Counted from the stretch's first letter, positions 8,637 through 17,010 are shown. The stretch: 27,514 bases of DNA from UBA1737 sp964474685 (GCA_964474685.1 CAYYTE010000011.1:1-27514), one strand, 5' to 3'. The notes: a model not told the origin generated them from the letters alone. A program made the numbers and translations.

Positions 8637-10245
8637 TTTCTTTCTCCTCCTGTAAAAAAGCTAAAGCTGAACGGATACCATCAACGGCAGACGTTATAAT
8701 TCCCCCCGCATACCCAGAGCCTTCGCCTATCGGATAAACATGAGGAATAGAGGATTCGTAATTCTTACTTCTGAGTAACCTAAGCGGCGCACTCGAGCGT
8801 GTTTCAACACCCGTTAAAACCGCATCTTCATCACTAAATCCACTTAACAATTGATTCATTAAGGGAATTGCTTCACATATACTATCGTAAATAAAAGGTG
8901 GTAAAATCTCTGTGAAATCAGTTAAAACATAGCCTGGCTTACAACTCGGTTGGATAGAACCGATGGATGTAGAACTGGTATGATTCAAAAAGTCTTTTAA
9001 TAAAACAACAGGTAAATTGTAACTTTTCGTTTGTAAAAAGGCTTTATGCTCAATTTTCTCTTGAAAGAACAGCCCATCTAAGACGTTTCCACAATCGTAA
9101 TCTGAGGGTAACACATCGACTAATAATGCACTATTGCAATTGATGGAATCCCTTGCATGATTACTCATTCCATTACAAACAAGATGCGCATTTTCACTCG
9201 AAGCATTCACAACCGTCCCTCCCGGACACATGCAAAATGTATAAACAGTACGAGAATTCGATAAATGTTTTACGAGTTTATATTCACTAGGAACACTGCA
9301 TGGGCGATTATTATATTGAGTTTTATCTATATTTTTTTGTAAATGCTCAATCCTCACTCCTACCGCAAAAGCCTTTTGTTCCATTACCATAATATTTGAT
9401 AACATCCGATAAGTATCATGAGCGGAATGACCAATAGCTAAAAACACATCATCAAACACTTCTTTATACTCGATTGAATCTTTAATATAAGTCACTTCTA
9501 CTCCCTTAGTTAAAGGTTTAAGGTACGTCATCTTTGTTTCATAACATAGTTTAATACTTCGTTTCGTAAAATCATCTTGGATGTTTTTTAAAATAATTTG
9601 TAATACATCCGTTCCTAAATGAGGATGAGAATCAAACAATATATCATTGGGAGCACCATATTCGAAAAACCTTTGTAATACATATTTAGAATATAATGAT
9701 TGATGGTTTGTAAACAGTTTCCCATCTGAAAAAGTTCCAGCACCACCCATTCCAAATTGAATATTGGTTTCTTCATCTAAATTACCTGTGGAAAAAAATA
9801 AATCTACTTTCTTTTGTCTTTTGATAACCTCTTCACCACGGTCCATTAAGGTAACATTATGTCCTAACTTATTCAGGGTATCCGCGCAAAAGAGTCCACA
9901 AGGACCCATTCCCACTACTAATACCTTTTTATTATTCACCTTTGGAATATCTTTAAATAATACCTCATCAAATAAAATTTCATTTACTTCTTTTAATTCT
10001 TTATAACGATAAAGGAGCATAGCAGTAGTATTTTTATTAAAAGTAAATCCCACATTTACAACATAGGCGAGGTTATGACGAACTCTTGAATCTAGGCTTT
10101 TCGATAAGATTTTACTATGAATTACTTCACTTCTATTGATCTTATATCGAGTGCAAAAAGAAGATTTTGCGGAATCAAGAATATCTTCATTTGTAATTGG
10201 ATCTTTTGTTAATATTAAATAATGAAAGCTTTGATATACAATCAT
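8623..10245 (-). CDS. FAD-dependent dehydrogenase, COG2509 family
   Basis: 540 residues. After an N-terminal domain of about 100 residues it has an FAD-binding dinucleotide motif VVGMGPCGLFCADTLNKLG (about 110-128) followed by LMDRGEEV, then the family-typical FGMGGAGTFSDGKL. The middle has AIGHSAHDT, and the C-terminal flavin-contact motif is GEGSGYAGGIITSAVDGIRS. This is the full architecture of the uncharacterised FAD-dependent dehydrogenases of COG2509, which are widespread in Bacillota; the substrate is unknown. The start overlaps the upstream HI0933-family gene by ATGA, with AAGAAGG as ribosome site. Two flavoproteins in direct translational coupling suggest linked redox roles (inference). 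Confidence 0.9.
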   Translation of the reverse strand: MIVYQSFHYLILTKDPITNEDILDSAKSSFCTRYKINRSEVIHSKILSKSLDSRVRHNLAYVVNVGFTFNKNTTAMLLYRYKELKEVNEILFDEVLFKDIPKVNNKKVLVVGMGPCGLFCADTLNKLGHNVTLMDRGEEVIKRQKKVDLFFSTGNLDEETNIQFGMGGAGTFSDGKLFTNHQSLYSKYVLQRFFEYGAPNDILFDSHPHLGTDVLQIILKNIQDDFTKRSIKLCYETKMTYLKPLTKGVEVTYIKDSIEYKEVFDDVFLAIGHSAHDTYRMLSNIMVMEQKAFAVGVRIEHLQKNIDKTQYNNRPCSVPSEYKLVKHLSNSRTVYTFCMCPGGTVVNASSENAHLVCNGMSNHARDSINCNSALLVDVLPSDYDCGNVLDGLFFQEKIEHKAFLQTKSYNLPVVLLKDFLNHTSSTSIGSIQPSCKPGYVLTDFTEILPPFIYDSICEAIPLMNQLLSGFSDEDAVLTGVETRSSAPLRLLRSKNYESSIPHVYPIGEGSGYAGGIITSAVDGIRSALAFLQEEKENESK

Positions 10246-11522
10246 TCTGTTACCTTCTTAACACTACTCTTTTTTCTTTTTGCCACATCCTCTTTTAGGC
10301 TTGTAAGGATGCTTTGTGAACAAGCCATACCAGAAGATAATGCCCATTGAATATTATAGCCACCACAAGCGCCATCAATATCTAATAATTCACCTACTAC
10401 ATATAGATTCTTACAATTTTTTAATTCCATAGTTTTTTCATTTACTTCATCTAAACTAACACCACCAATTGTAATTTGAGCGTGATCAAAATCATATGTT
10501 CCAGTAATTTGAAAAACACACTTTTTTAACATCACCACAATTCGTTCAAAATCTCTCATCGTTAAATCTCGAACATAACCACTTAAATCGATATGAACTT
10601 TTTTAAGTATCATATAAGCTAGATTTTTGGATACAATTCCAGTTAACAATTCGCTATTCTCTAAAAAACCAAACATCGTTCTTCGATCAATTAAATGTTT
10701 CAATAAGTCATCCGTAGATACTTCTGGTAAGAAATCAACCATAAATGAAGAGTTCATTTTATTTCTAGCATAAAAGGATGCTAGTTCCATCATTACAATT
10801 CCTGAAATACCATCGTCTTTAAAAATAATTTCTCCACTTTTTTGAAATACCGGTACCGGGTTCTTCTTTTCATAACAAGATAGTACTACTTTCGAGCGTA
10901 ATCCAAATAGTCCCGCAATCGATTTTTTATCTACCTTAACACCAACTAACCCAGGACTCGTAGGTGTAATTTTCACTTTAAAAGGTTTTAACAAACTATA
11001 CCCACTGCCATTCGAACCTAAAACAGGCATTGCCTTACCACCCGTTGCAAGAATGAGAATATCCGCAGTTTCTTTTTCACCTCTTGTACTTTCAATAAGA
11101 AACTTCGAATTTACTTGACTAATCTTTTTTGCTTCGAACAAGCATTTTTCATTCACTCCATAACTTCTTAAATTAATCCGAAGTACATCCATAACACTAA
11201 TTGCACTTTCAGTTATCGGATATACTCTACCCCCCTCTAATTCCTTAGACATCAAACCTAAATCATCAAAATATTTCCTGGTGAGTTTGCACCCAAACTG
11301 ATGAATAGCATAATCAACAAATAATGCATCATTATAATTTCTTGTATTTAAGTCCATATTCGTAAAATTGCATTTACCATTGCCGGTTGCAAGAATTTTC
11401 TTTCCAACTTTTTCAAGTCGTTCGAGAATTGTGACTTCGACAGTATCTTTCAATTCTTTTTTTAATTGAATTCCCGCAATCATACCAGAAAAGCCACCAC
11501 CAATAATAACTATCTTTTTCAT
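10242..11522 (-). CDS. HI0933/YhiN-family FAD-binding oxidoreductase
   Basis: 426 residues. N-terminal FAD motif KKIVIIGGGFSGMIAGIQL, then LERLEKVGKKILATGNGKCN, which is diagnostic of the HI0933 family (often annotated aminoacetone oxidase-like or BaiN-like). Further family motifs are ILATGGKAMPVLGSNGSGY and, at the C-terminus, VVGELLDIDGACGGYNIQWA. Physiological substrate is not known. The start is the ATG at 11522, after AGAGG. An in-frame ATG at 11561 lies upstream of the predicted -10 box and so cannot be in the main transcript. First gene of a three-gene operon, with a TGA stop overlapping the next start. Confidence 0.93.
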   Translation of the reverse strand: MKKIVIIGGGFSGMIAGIQLKKELKDTVEVTILERLEKVGKKILATGNGKCNFTNMDLNTRNYNDALFVDYAIHQFGCKLTRKYFDDLGLMSKELEGGRVYPITESAISVMDVLRINLRSYGVNEKCLFEAKKISQVNSKFLIESTRGEKETADILILATGGKAMPVLGSNGSGYSLLKPFKVKITPTSPGLVGVKVDKKSIAGLFGLRSKVVLSCYEKKNPVPVFQKSGEIIFKDDGISGIVMMELASFYARNKMNSSFMVDFLPEVSTDDLLKHLIDRRTMFGFLENSELLTGIVSKNLAYMILKKVHIDLSGYVRDLTMRDFERIVVMLKKCVFQITGTYDFDHAQITIGGVSLDEVNEKTMELKNCKNLYVVGELLDIDGACGGYNIQWALSSGMACSQSILTSLKEDVAKRKKSSVKKVTE

Positions 11523-11546
11523 ACACAACCTCTCTTTCTTGAAATG

Positions 11547-11575
11547 ATTATACCACAACATAATAGGATTTGCAA
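11547..11575 (-). promoter_or_regulatory. Promoter of the FAD-enzyme operon
   Basis: Minus strand: TTGCAA (11570-11575), 17-base spacer, TATAAT (11547-11552) with an extended TGG before it. Predicted start near 11540, giving a leader of about 18 bases before the ATG at 11522. Confidence 0.75.
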
Positions 11576-11592
11576 AAAAGTTGAATTATGGC

Positions 11593-11620
11593 TTTATTAA
11601 ATTGGTCCTTATTTAATAAA
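11593..11620. repeat. 10-bp perfect inverted repeat between divergent promoters
   Basis: TTTATTAAAT (11593-11602) and ATTTAATAAA (11611-11620) around an 8-base centre TGGTCCTT. It lies about 18 bases upstream of the -35 of the minus-strand FAD operon and about 110 bases before the plus-strand YidD-fusion promoter. It could be a regulator site or a chance AT-rich palindrome; no T run makes it a clear terminator. Confidence 0.5.
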
Positions 11621-11727
11621 ATCGATTCTTACAGATTCAATTTATTTACAAGTAGTTAGATAGAATAAAAAAGAAATTCTAATAAAATTAAATATACATA
11701 TAAATAGTAAAAAATCTAAAAAGCAAG

Positions 11728-11733
11728 TATAAT
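11728..11733 (+). promoter_or_regulatory. -10 box of the YidD-fusion gene
   Basis: TATAAT at 11728-11733, 21 bases before the ATG at 11755. The -35 region (TAGTAA at 11705-11710, 17-base spacing) is poor. Ribosome site AGAAAGGAG follows at about 11741-11749. Confidence 0.6.
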
Positions 11734-11754
11734 ATAAATTAGAAAGGAGTAATT

Positions 11755-12516
11755 ATGCCAAAGAATAAAATAATGATTCAAGCAATAAGAAAATATCAAA
11801 AAAATAAAGCCTTAATTGGTGCCGGTCGTTGTAAACATTATCCGACTTGTTCAAATTACTCCATTGGATGTTATGAGAAGTTTAATTTCTTTAAAGCAAC
11901 ATTTTTGACTATACGACGAATTATTTCTTGTAATCCCTTCACTAAAAACACCTATGACCCGGTTCCATTGACAAAAAAAGAAAAAAAGATCAGGGAGCAC
12001 TCTATTGAAATAGCAAGTGAAATTATAACTAGTCTCATCGTAGAACAATATGAAAATCCTAAGAGAACTCCAATTGATGATATTAAGTTTATCTATCAAG
12101 CCTCTTTTGGAAACCTTCATTTAAATCCAAATGCTTCCTTACAAGAAATTCAAGATCATATGGACCCCATGACAGAGGAGGAAAAAAGGATGATTGTGAA
12201 GAGCACTTATATAGGTAATGGTTGGTACCGGATTCCTTTACAAAATGTAGAACCACAAAAACTTGCAAAAATGTTTCTAGAATCTAGAAACGAGTGTTTA
12301 AATAGGGAAGATGCTACTACACTTTTCTTTGATACCCTCTATCTTTATAAAAAGAGATACCCCTCTTCTTTAAAAGACATAAACTCATTTATAAAAAATA
12401 ATGTAACACCTACTAGTGTTTTTCCGATTTCTCATAGCGAACTATATAAAAATGCCATTCATCCTCATTACCGGATAATTCATAAAGTTGTTTTAGATAA
12501 ATACCTTAATAAGTAA
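11755..12516 (+). CDS. YidD-domain protein with a long extra C-terminal domain
   Basis: 253 residues. Residues about 8-72 are a YidD (membrane protein insertion efficiency factor) domain: GRCKHYPTCSNYS (24-36) matches the cysteine motif CRFxPTCSxY, followed by TIRRIISCNPF and YDPVP (67-71). Standard YidD is a 70-90 residue inner-face membrane protein that assists YidC/Sec insertion; its usual hydrophobic N-terminus is much reduced here (IMIQAIRKYQKNKAL). The added ~180 residues have IYQASFGNLHL (about 109-119), IGNGWYRIPL (about 155-164) and, near the end, FPISHSELYKNAIHPHYRI. I think these conserved-looking patterns mark a Bacillota protein family of unknown function, from memory and unchecked. 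There is no sign of a frameshift, so this is a real fusion. Ribosome site AAGGAG. Confidence 0.85.
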   Translation: MPKNKIMIQAIRKYQKNKALIGAGRCKHYPTCSNYSIGCYEKFNFFKATFLTIRRIISCNPFTKNTYDPVPLTKKEKKIREHSIEIASEIITSLIVEQYENPKRTPIDDIKFIYQASFGNLHLNPNASLQEIQDHMDPMTEEEKRMIVKSTYIGNGWYRIPLQNVEPQKLAKMFLESRNECLNREDATTLFFDTLYLYKKRYPSSLKDINSFIKNNVTPTSVFPISHSELYKNAIHPHYRIIHKVVLDKYLNK

Positions 12517-12544
12517 AATACCTTGGGAAAATCCCAAGGTATTT
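12516..12544. terminator. Bidirectional terminator between YidD-fusion gene and rsuA
   Basis: AAATACCTTGGGA (12516-12528) and TCCCAAGGTATTT (12532-12544), a 13-bp perfect stem with a 3-base loop, between two convergent genes. T-rich sequence follows on both strands, so it can serve both. Confidence 0.9.
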
Positions 12545-12547
12545 ATC

Positions 12548-13237
12548 TTATTCAAAAACTTGATTTGCGTCCTTTTCACAAATCTTTATATATTCACCTG
12601 GGGCTAAGCTTTCTTCTAGCTTTAATTGTCCTATTTGTACTCTTTTTAAAGATGTTACTTTTAAGCCGCACTGTTTACACATTCTTTTCACTTCATGAAA
12701 TTTGCCTTCCGTAACAGATACATAGCATGAGTTCATAGATATTTTTTCAAATGTTGCCCTTGCAAATACATCCTCACCATCTTTAATACCCTCTTGAAAC
12801 TTCATAGGAATCCAATCTTCATAAACCCCTTCAAAAGTTACGAAGTACTTTTTCACAATTTTTGATTTGGGAGAAGTTACTTTGTGGCAATAATCCCCAT
12901 CGTTTGTGAGGACTAATAAACCCGTAGAATCCTTATCAAGTCTCCCTACAGGAAATAATTGTTTCGACAATACTTTGTTTAAAGAAGATAATACAGTCTC
13001 TTGATAATTATCCTCAGTCGCACATATTACACCTATCGGTTTATTCATCATATAATATTGAAACTCTTCATAAGAACATATTACATCATCGCAAGATATA
13101 ATATCTTGATACTCCACTTTCTTTTTATAGTCCGTTATTATATTACCGGATATCATCACTCGATTTTGTTTGATAATTTGTTTTGAAACACTTCGGGAAA
13201 CACCGAGTGATTTACTGATAAAATCATCGATACGCAT
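12548..13237 (-). CDS. rsuA: 16S rRNA pseudouridine synthase, RsuA/RluB family
   Basis: 229 residues. An N-terminal S4 RNA-binding domain (about 1-48, MRIDDFISKSLGVSRS) is followed by the pseudouridine synthase domain. This has MMNKPIGVICA (63-73), the catalytic motif GRLDKDSTGLLVLTNDG (98-114, nucleophile Asp101) and EGKFHEVKRM near 175-185, which is characteristic of the RsuA branch. It should isomerise one uridine of rRNA, most likely 16S position 516 by homology; RluB- or RluF-type specificity cannot be excluded. Ribosome site AAAGGAG lies 7 bases before the ATG. Divergent from the next gene with only 52 bases between starts. Confidence 0.93.
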   Translation of the reverse strand: MRIDDFISKSLGVSRSVSKQIIKQNRVMISGNIITDYKKKVEYQDIISCDDVICSYEEFQYYMMNKPIGVICATEDNYQETVLSSLNKVLSKQLFPVGRLDKDSTGLLVLTNDGDYCHKVTSPKSKIVKKYFVTFEGVYEDWIPMKFQEGIKDGEDVFARATFEKISMNSCYVSVTEGKFHEVKRMCKQCGLKVTSLKRVQIGQLKLEESLAPGEYIKICEKDANQVFE

Positions 13238-13265
13238 GTTTAACTCCTTTTTTAAAAATATATGA

Positions 13266-13271
13266 TATAAT
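13266..13271 (+). promoter_or_regulatory. Extended -10 box of the GDPD-like gene
   Basis: TGATATAAT at 13263-13271 gives an extended -10 (TATAAT 13266-13271). No good -35 was found at 17 bases, which extended -10 promoters tolerate. Start expected near 13278; ATG at 13290. Confidence 0.55.
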
Positions 13272-13289
13272 ACCTATGAGGACGTATAT

Positions 13290-13997
13290 ATGGATACAAT
13301 AAAATTTGATTCTAGTAAAACAAAAATAATAGTTATAGGGGGAAACATTCTTTCTGAAACAGAAGATTCTCTCTACAGTTTTCTTGCGGCGGGAAACAGA
13401 AATTACTCGGGTATCGCCACTCACATTCGCTTTACAAAAGATCGATTTATTGTATGTTCAAAAAAAAGAAAAGTACCGAACTTACCACAATCCATCGCCT
13501 TAAGTGAATGGAAATCAATGAAGGAACAAGTGGTTCCAACTACGATTGGAAATCATTATTGTGAATTTAAAGACTTTTTATCTATTTGTAAAAACTACCA
13601 AAAACAAGCAGTAATAATTTTATCGCACCCGATTGGTATTATAGAAGAAAAATTAATCTATAAATGTATACAAGAAAACAAAATGGAACAGAATATATTA
13701 ATTCTTTCAACTGAAATAAACGACCTTATATGGTTTCGAAACCAATCATTAATACTTCAATTAGGTCTCTTGAATTGTCAATATAATGACAATATCATTA
13801 GGCTTGCCACTAAGTATCATCTTATATTATGGTTCGACAAAAGAAATCTATCGAAGGAGCTTATTGATTATTGCCACAGTGTAACATTGGAAGTGGGAGT
13901 ACAAATGATTAACAACCCCGTCGAAGCAAGAATTCAAGTCGAAACTGGTATTGATTATTTATCAACGACAATACTTGAATCCACTTATGATAAATAA
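13290..13997 (+). CDS. Glycerophosphodiester phosphodiesterase-like protein lacking catalytic residues
   Basis: 235 residues. The fold signature of GDPD proteins is clear: EDSLYSFLAAGNRNYSGI (25-42) corresponds to ENTLxAF...GxxGIE, RFTKDRFIV (47-55) to the TKDGxxVxxHD strand, and the C-terminus has NPVEARIQVETGIDYLSTT, as in the last GDPD helix and strand. The catalytic positions are gone: the HR pair of motif 1 is IG (VIGGN, 15-19), ExD is AxH (43-45), and the HD after the TKD strand is replaced in CSKKR. It therefore should not hydrolyse glycerophosphodiesters and may be a ligand-binding or regulatory pseudoenzyme. No signal peptide, so cytoplasmic. Ribosome site GAGGA lies 7 bases before the ATG. 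Family assignment is good; role unknown. Confidence 0.78.
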   Translation: MDTIKFDSSKTKIIVIGGNILSETEDSLYSFLAAGNRNYSGIATHIRFTKDRFIVCSKKRKVPNLPQSIALSEWKSMKEQVVPTTIGNHYCEFKDFLSICKNYQKQAVIILSHPIGIIEEKLIYKCIQENKMEQNILILSTEINDLIWFRNQSLILQLGLLNCQYNDNIIRLATKYHLILWFDKRNLSKELIDYCHSVTLEVGVQMINNPVEARIQVETGIDYLSTTILESTYDK

Positions 13998-14065
13998 AAT
14001 TATATATATCATTATACCAACAAATGTGAATTATTACTTACTATATGATTAATTATTTCAAAATA

Positions 14066-14091
14066 AAAAGATGGAGTTGTCTCCATCTTTT
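14066..14091. terminator. Bidirectional terminator between GDPD-like gene and the pot operon
   Basis: AAAAGATGGAG (14066-14076), loop TTGT, CTCCATCTTTT (14081-14091), an 11-bp perfect stem with A/T tails on both sides. It closes the plus-strand GDPD-like gene and the minus-strand seven-gene operon. Confidence 0.9.
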
Positions 14092-14092
14092 C

Positions 14093-14791
14093 TTATTCTT
14101 TAGGTTGAATTAATATTACAGTATGTCTTGTTTTTGGTTTTTTTAAGTATTTACTGCGGTTACTTTCTTTTTTTACAATTTCATAAAAGACTTCCCCGGT
14201 AATACTATCAAGTAATTTAAATCCATACTTGTTTTCTTCAATAACGAGACTCGAACTAAGCAGTTTTTCAATTAAATCAAGAAGTGCTGAATATAACAAC
14301 TGTTGGGGTTGTTCTTCAAATCCAGATTTGTCAAATGATCCTTTTTCAAGTATTTTCTTCTCATAATAAAAACGAAAACGAATAGGATAATTCATAAAAT
14401 GAACATACGCCATTTTATGATTAAATCCAACTACAAATCCATATGATGAATATTCGAGAGTAAGAGAATCTGACTTCGTAAAAGGAATCACGAGTTTGCT
14501 AAACAAATTCTTTTCTAATTGATGATTTTTAGAATCACTTAATATCAATTGGTAATAGGTTCCAGCACGTTTAGCAAACTTTAATTTATGTCTATAGTAA
14601 TATATATAGGAATCAATAAACAAAGCAAAAGGAAGCAAAAATAAAATTAGAAATAACAAAGATAAACCATCATGAAACTTAAAATCCATAGTTAGATAAA
14701 ATATAACAAATAATAAAATCCAATAAATCAAACTAATAACCGTATGATAAACAATTAAAAATTCATGAATTTTCTTTATAGTTTTTTTCAT
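14093..14791 (-). CDS. Small membrane protein with two N-terminal helices, unknown function
   Basis: 232 residues, not recognised. Two hydrophobic segments (about 16-36 and 43-64) separated by a short loop, then a soluble C-terminal domain of about 165 residues that is beta-rich and ends in basic RHTVILIQPKE. Both ends are predicted cytoplasmic from the charges (RHKLKFAKR after helix 2). The two-helix plus soluble domain layout is reminiscent of YcxB-type proteins, but I cannot confirm homology. The ATG follows the stop of the phosphoesterase gene after a single base, with GGAGTGAT as ribosome site, so it is the last gene of the polyamine-transport operon. Confidence 0.8.
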   Translation of the reverse strand: MKKTIKKIHEFLIVYHTVISLIYWILLFVIFYLTMDFKFHDGLSLLFLILFLLPFALFIDSYIYYYRHKLKFAKRAGTYYQLILSDSKNHQLEKNLFSKLVIPFTKSDSLTLEYSSYGFVVGFNHKMAYVHFMNYPIRFRFYYEKKILEKGSFDKSGFEEQPQQLLYSALLDLIEKLLSSSLVIEENKYGFKLLDSITGEVFYEIVKKESNRSKYLKKPKTRHTVILIQPKE

Positions 14792-14792
14792 T

Positions 14793-15869
14793 TTATATCA
14801 CTCCTTTCTTGCACCAGCCAAGTGTTGTTCCTTTGCGTACTAAATCGTAACCAGAATATTTATCGCTAATTAATAACACTTCCTCACCTTTATGAAGTTC
14901 TAGAATTTCTGCAGGACAATCATCTTTTGCGAAAGTTTTATCATTAACTTTATGAATCCATTCATTTTTTAAAAATGCAATCTTATTTGTTGTAACAACT
15001 TTTACTTTTGAAAAGTCTACTCCTTTTTCAATCTCCTCAATTTCAAAATCTGGCCAACACAATCCTTTCCCTAATTGATAAGGGGAAGAATCTTCAAGTA
15101 CTGCTTTTTTTATTCCATTAGAGTTATAATGGAAAAAATATTTATGATTCTTTATTTCAAGTAGATTTAATATCCCACCGACCTGAACCACATTACCACC
15201 ATCAATAGAAGTAATGTTTGTTTTAAAATCCCGAATTATACCATTATCAAAATGATCCACCTTGTAAATTACAGTAGGGAAATGGCCACAAATAACCATC
15301 TTAGGATAATGATAATTCGTATTCATAAAATACCTATGAACTGTCATATACCTTTGAGGAGTCTTCCGAAAGGAATCATTGGGGTATAAAGCCGCATGAA
15401 CAAAAATATAATCATTTGTTTCAATTGCTTTTGGAAGTGTATTTATAAAATGAAAGTATTCATCAAATGCTTTTCTACAATTCATTTGAAGAATAGCATC
15501 GGATAAAGGCTGCGAATGATTTTCTAAGTATCTTTTTACTAATCCATAAACGAGTGTATGAGAGTCATTTTTCATTCTTTTAAATAGTGCTAAATTCTTC
15601 TTCCAAAACGCTTTGGTATCTAAGTGTTCACAATTTCCCACTGTGATAAATACATTATTAGCTTTACTAAGACTATATATATAGTCAAAGGTTGCTAAAG
15701 GCTCGTCCCCTTTTTCAAATAAGTCCCCTAATAAGAATAAATAATCTTCTCCTTCTTTATAATGAACTTCTTTAAGTAGGTTCTTAAAACTACTTAAATT
15801 TCCATGAATATCCGAAACAACTAAAATCCTTTTTGAATCATCTAGAGTAAGATATTTCCAACAATGCAT
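14793..15869 (-). CDS. Calcineurin-like metallophosphoesterase with C-terminal SH3-like domain
   Basis: 358 residues. The metal-binding motifs are in order: SDIHGN (18-23), GDLFEKGD (about 48-55), GNCEH (about 78-82, a GNC variant of GNH(D/E) like that of YfcE/MJ0936-type enzymes), FVHAALYP (about 153-160) and CGHFPT (about 194-199). This supports a two-metal phosphoesterase of the Ser/Thr phosphatase superfamily. The last ~40 residues (HKGEEVLLISDKYSGYDLVR then GTTLGWCKKG) look like a small bacterial SH3 domain. No signal peptide; cytoplasmic. The start is one base away from the stop of potD, so it is co-transcribed with PotABCD. Substrate unknown; a link to polyamine-dependent signalling is only inferred from position. 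Confidence 0.87.
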   Translation of the reverse strand: MHCWKYLTLDDSKRILVVSDIHGNLSSFKNLLKEVHYKEGEDYLFLLGDLFEKGDEPLATFDYIYSLSKANNVFITVGNCEHLDTKAFWKKNLALFKRMKNDSHTLVYGLVKRYLENHSQPLSDAILQMNCRKAFDEYFHFINTLPKAIETNDYIFVHAALYPNDSFRKTPQRYMTVHRYFMNTNYHYPKMVICGHFPTVIYKVDHFDNGIIRDFKTNITSIDGGNVVQVGGILNLLEIKNHKYFFHYNSNGIKKAVLEDSSPYQLGKGLCWPDFEIEEIEKGVDFSKVKVVTTNKIAFLKNEWIHKVNDKTFAKDDCPAEILELHKGEEVLLISDKYSGYDLVRKGTTLGWCKKGVI

Positions 15870-15870
15870 A

Positions 15871-17010
15871 TTAACTAACAGATGCTACTTTCAAATAAAT
15901 GTTATTCATCTTTTCGTAAACAGAATCACCTAAGTCGTAATATAATGCTTTGTTTTTAACATTTCCTGGGTAGAAGGAAGGATAATCTTTTATGATTTGG
16001 CTCCAGTAACCCTCTTGATACGTATCATCTTTTAGAGTATTATATGCACTTTCTAATGCTGGGCAATACCCAACATAATCTACATTCGCTAGAACATTGT
16101 CTTTGTTCAAAAAGAAATCTAAAAATTTATATGCAAGTTCAGTTTGTTTTGAAGTCTTTGGGATAACCATACCATCGAAGTATACATTCGAAGTTTCAGG
16201 TACATAACAATTAATATATTGTTTACTACCATCTTCTTTTAATATATATAATTGGTCAAAGAAATCTCCAGAATATACCATTGCAAAATCTAAATTCTTA
16301 CCACCAGATACATATTTTTTTAAATCATCACTTAAATACTTAACACCTGATTTTAGTTTTTTCTTTTGGTTCACAAGGGTATTTTCTACATTTTGTAAAA
16401 GTGTATCATCGGTCGTATTCACATTGATATTTAAATATAGCTCCGCCGTCGCAATAGCATCTCGAGGATTGTTATACATTCCAACCTTAACACTGGAAAA
16501 ATCAATCCCAGCTTTAGTGTAAACAGATTCATCAAAGAAACTTGCCCACCCATTAGTTTTAATTAATGCCTCTAAACCGGGGGTTCTATCATTATACATA
16601 ATTGCGGTTGAACCCCAAAAGTAAGGTAAATAATAAGAGTCGCTATTGGTGAAATAGCCTTTTCTTAAGTTGTCTAATTCATCATCAAACACACCCTCTT
16701 GATAATTTGCAAGTTTTGAAAAATCAATTGTGTTTAATAGATTATCTTTATATAATTTTTGAATCATATAATCACTAGGAATAGCTATATCAATCGGATA
16801 TTGGTTATCCGCAATCACCGTATACATTCCTTCATTTGAATCATTAATTACGAGTTCTACTTTGCAATTATTTTCTTTTTCAAATTGCATAACAAGATCT
16901 CCATTAATATATTCTCCCCAATTTAATACATATAATGTATTTGTTTTCTTACAACCACAAATAAGACAAGTGATTGATAATAAAGTAATGATGAATAGAT
17001 TTTTTTTCAT
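15871..17010 (-). CDS. potD: Spermidine/putrescine-binding lipoprotein (PotD)
   Basis: 379 residues. Lipoprotein signal MKKNLFIITLLSITCLICGC, with the lipobox cysteine at 20 (unusual Cys at -2). The mature part starts TLYVLNWGEYINGDLV, the hallmark N-terminus of PotD/PotF periplasmic-type binding proteins. Further family signs are YPIDIAIPSDYMI, PYFWGSTAIMYND (about 129-141), GMVIPKTSKQTELAYKFLDF and the C-terminal YPGNVKNKALYYDLG. It captures polyamines outside the membrane for PotABC. ATG shares its A with the TAA of potC; ribosome site AAAGGAG lies 8 bases upstream. Confidence 0.95.
   Translation of the reverse strand: MKKNLFIITLLSITCLICGCKKTNTLYVLNWGEYINGDLVMQFEKENNCKVELVINDSNEGMYTVIADNQYPIDIAIPSDYMIQKLYKDNLLNTIDFSKLANYQEGVFDDELDNLRKGYFTNSDSYYLPYFWGSTAIMYNDRTPGLEALIKTNGWASFFDESVYTKAGIDFSSVKVGMYNNPRDAIATAELYLNINVNTTDDTLLQNVENTLVNQKKKLKSGVKYLSDDLKKYVSGGKNLDFAMVYSGDFFDQLYILKEDGSKQYINCYVPETSNVYFDGMVIPKTSKQTELAYKFLDFFLNKDNVLANVDYVGYCPALESAYNTLKDDTYQEGYWSQIIKDYPSFYPGNVKNKALYYDLGDSVYEKMNNIYLKVASVS

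Noticed and set aside
9764..10006. Plus-strand open frame inside the COG2509 gene
   Set aside because: Antisense to strongly conserved family motifs; composition looks like a reverse-strand shadow.
11523..11561. Extended N-terminus of the HI0933-family protein
   Set aside because: The extra codons contain the -10 box and have no ribosome site; the FAD motif begins properly with MKKIVIIGGG.
12523..12714. Plus-strand open frame overlapping rsuA
   Set aside because: It lies antisense to a well-supported gene and begins within the terminator hairpin; no ribosome site.
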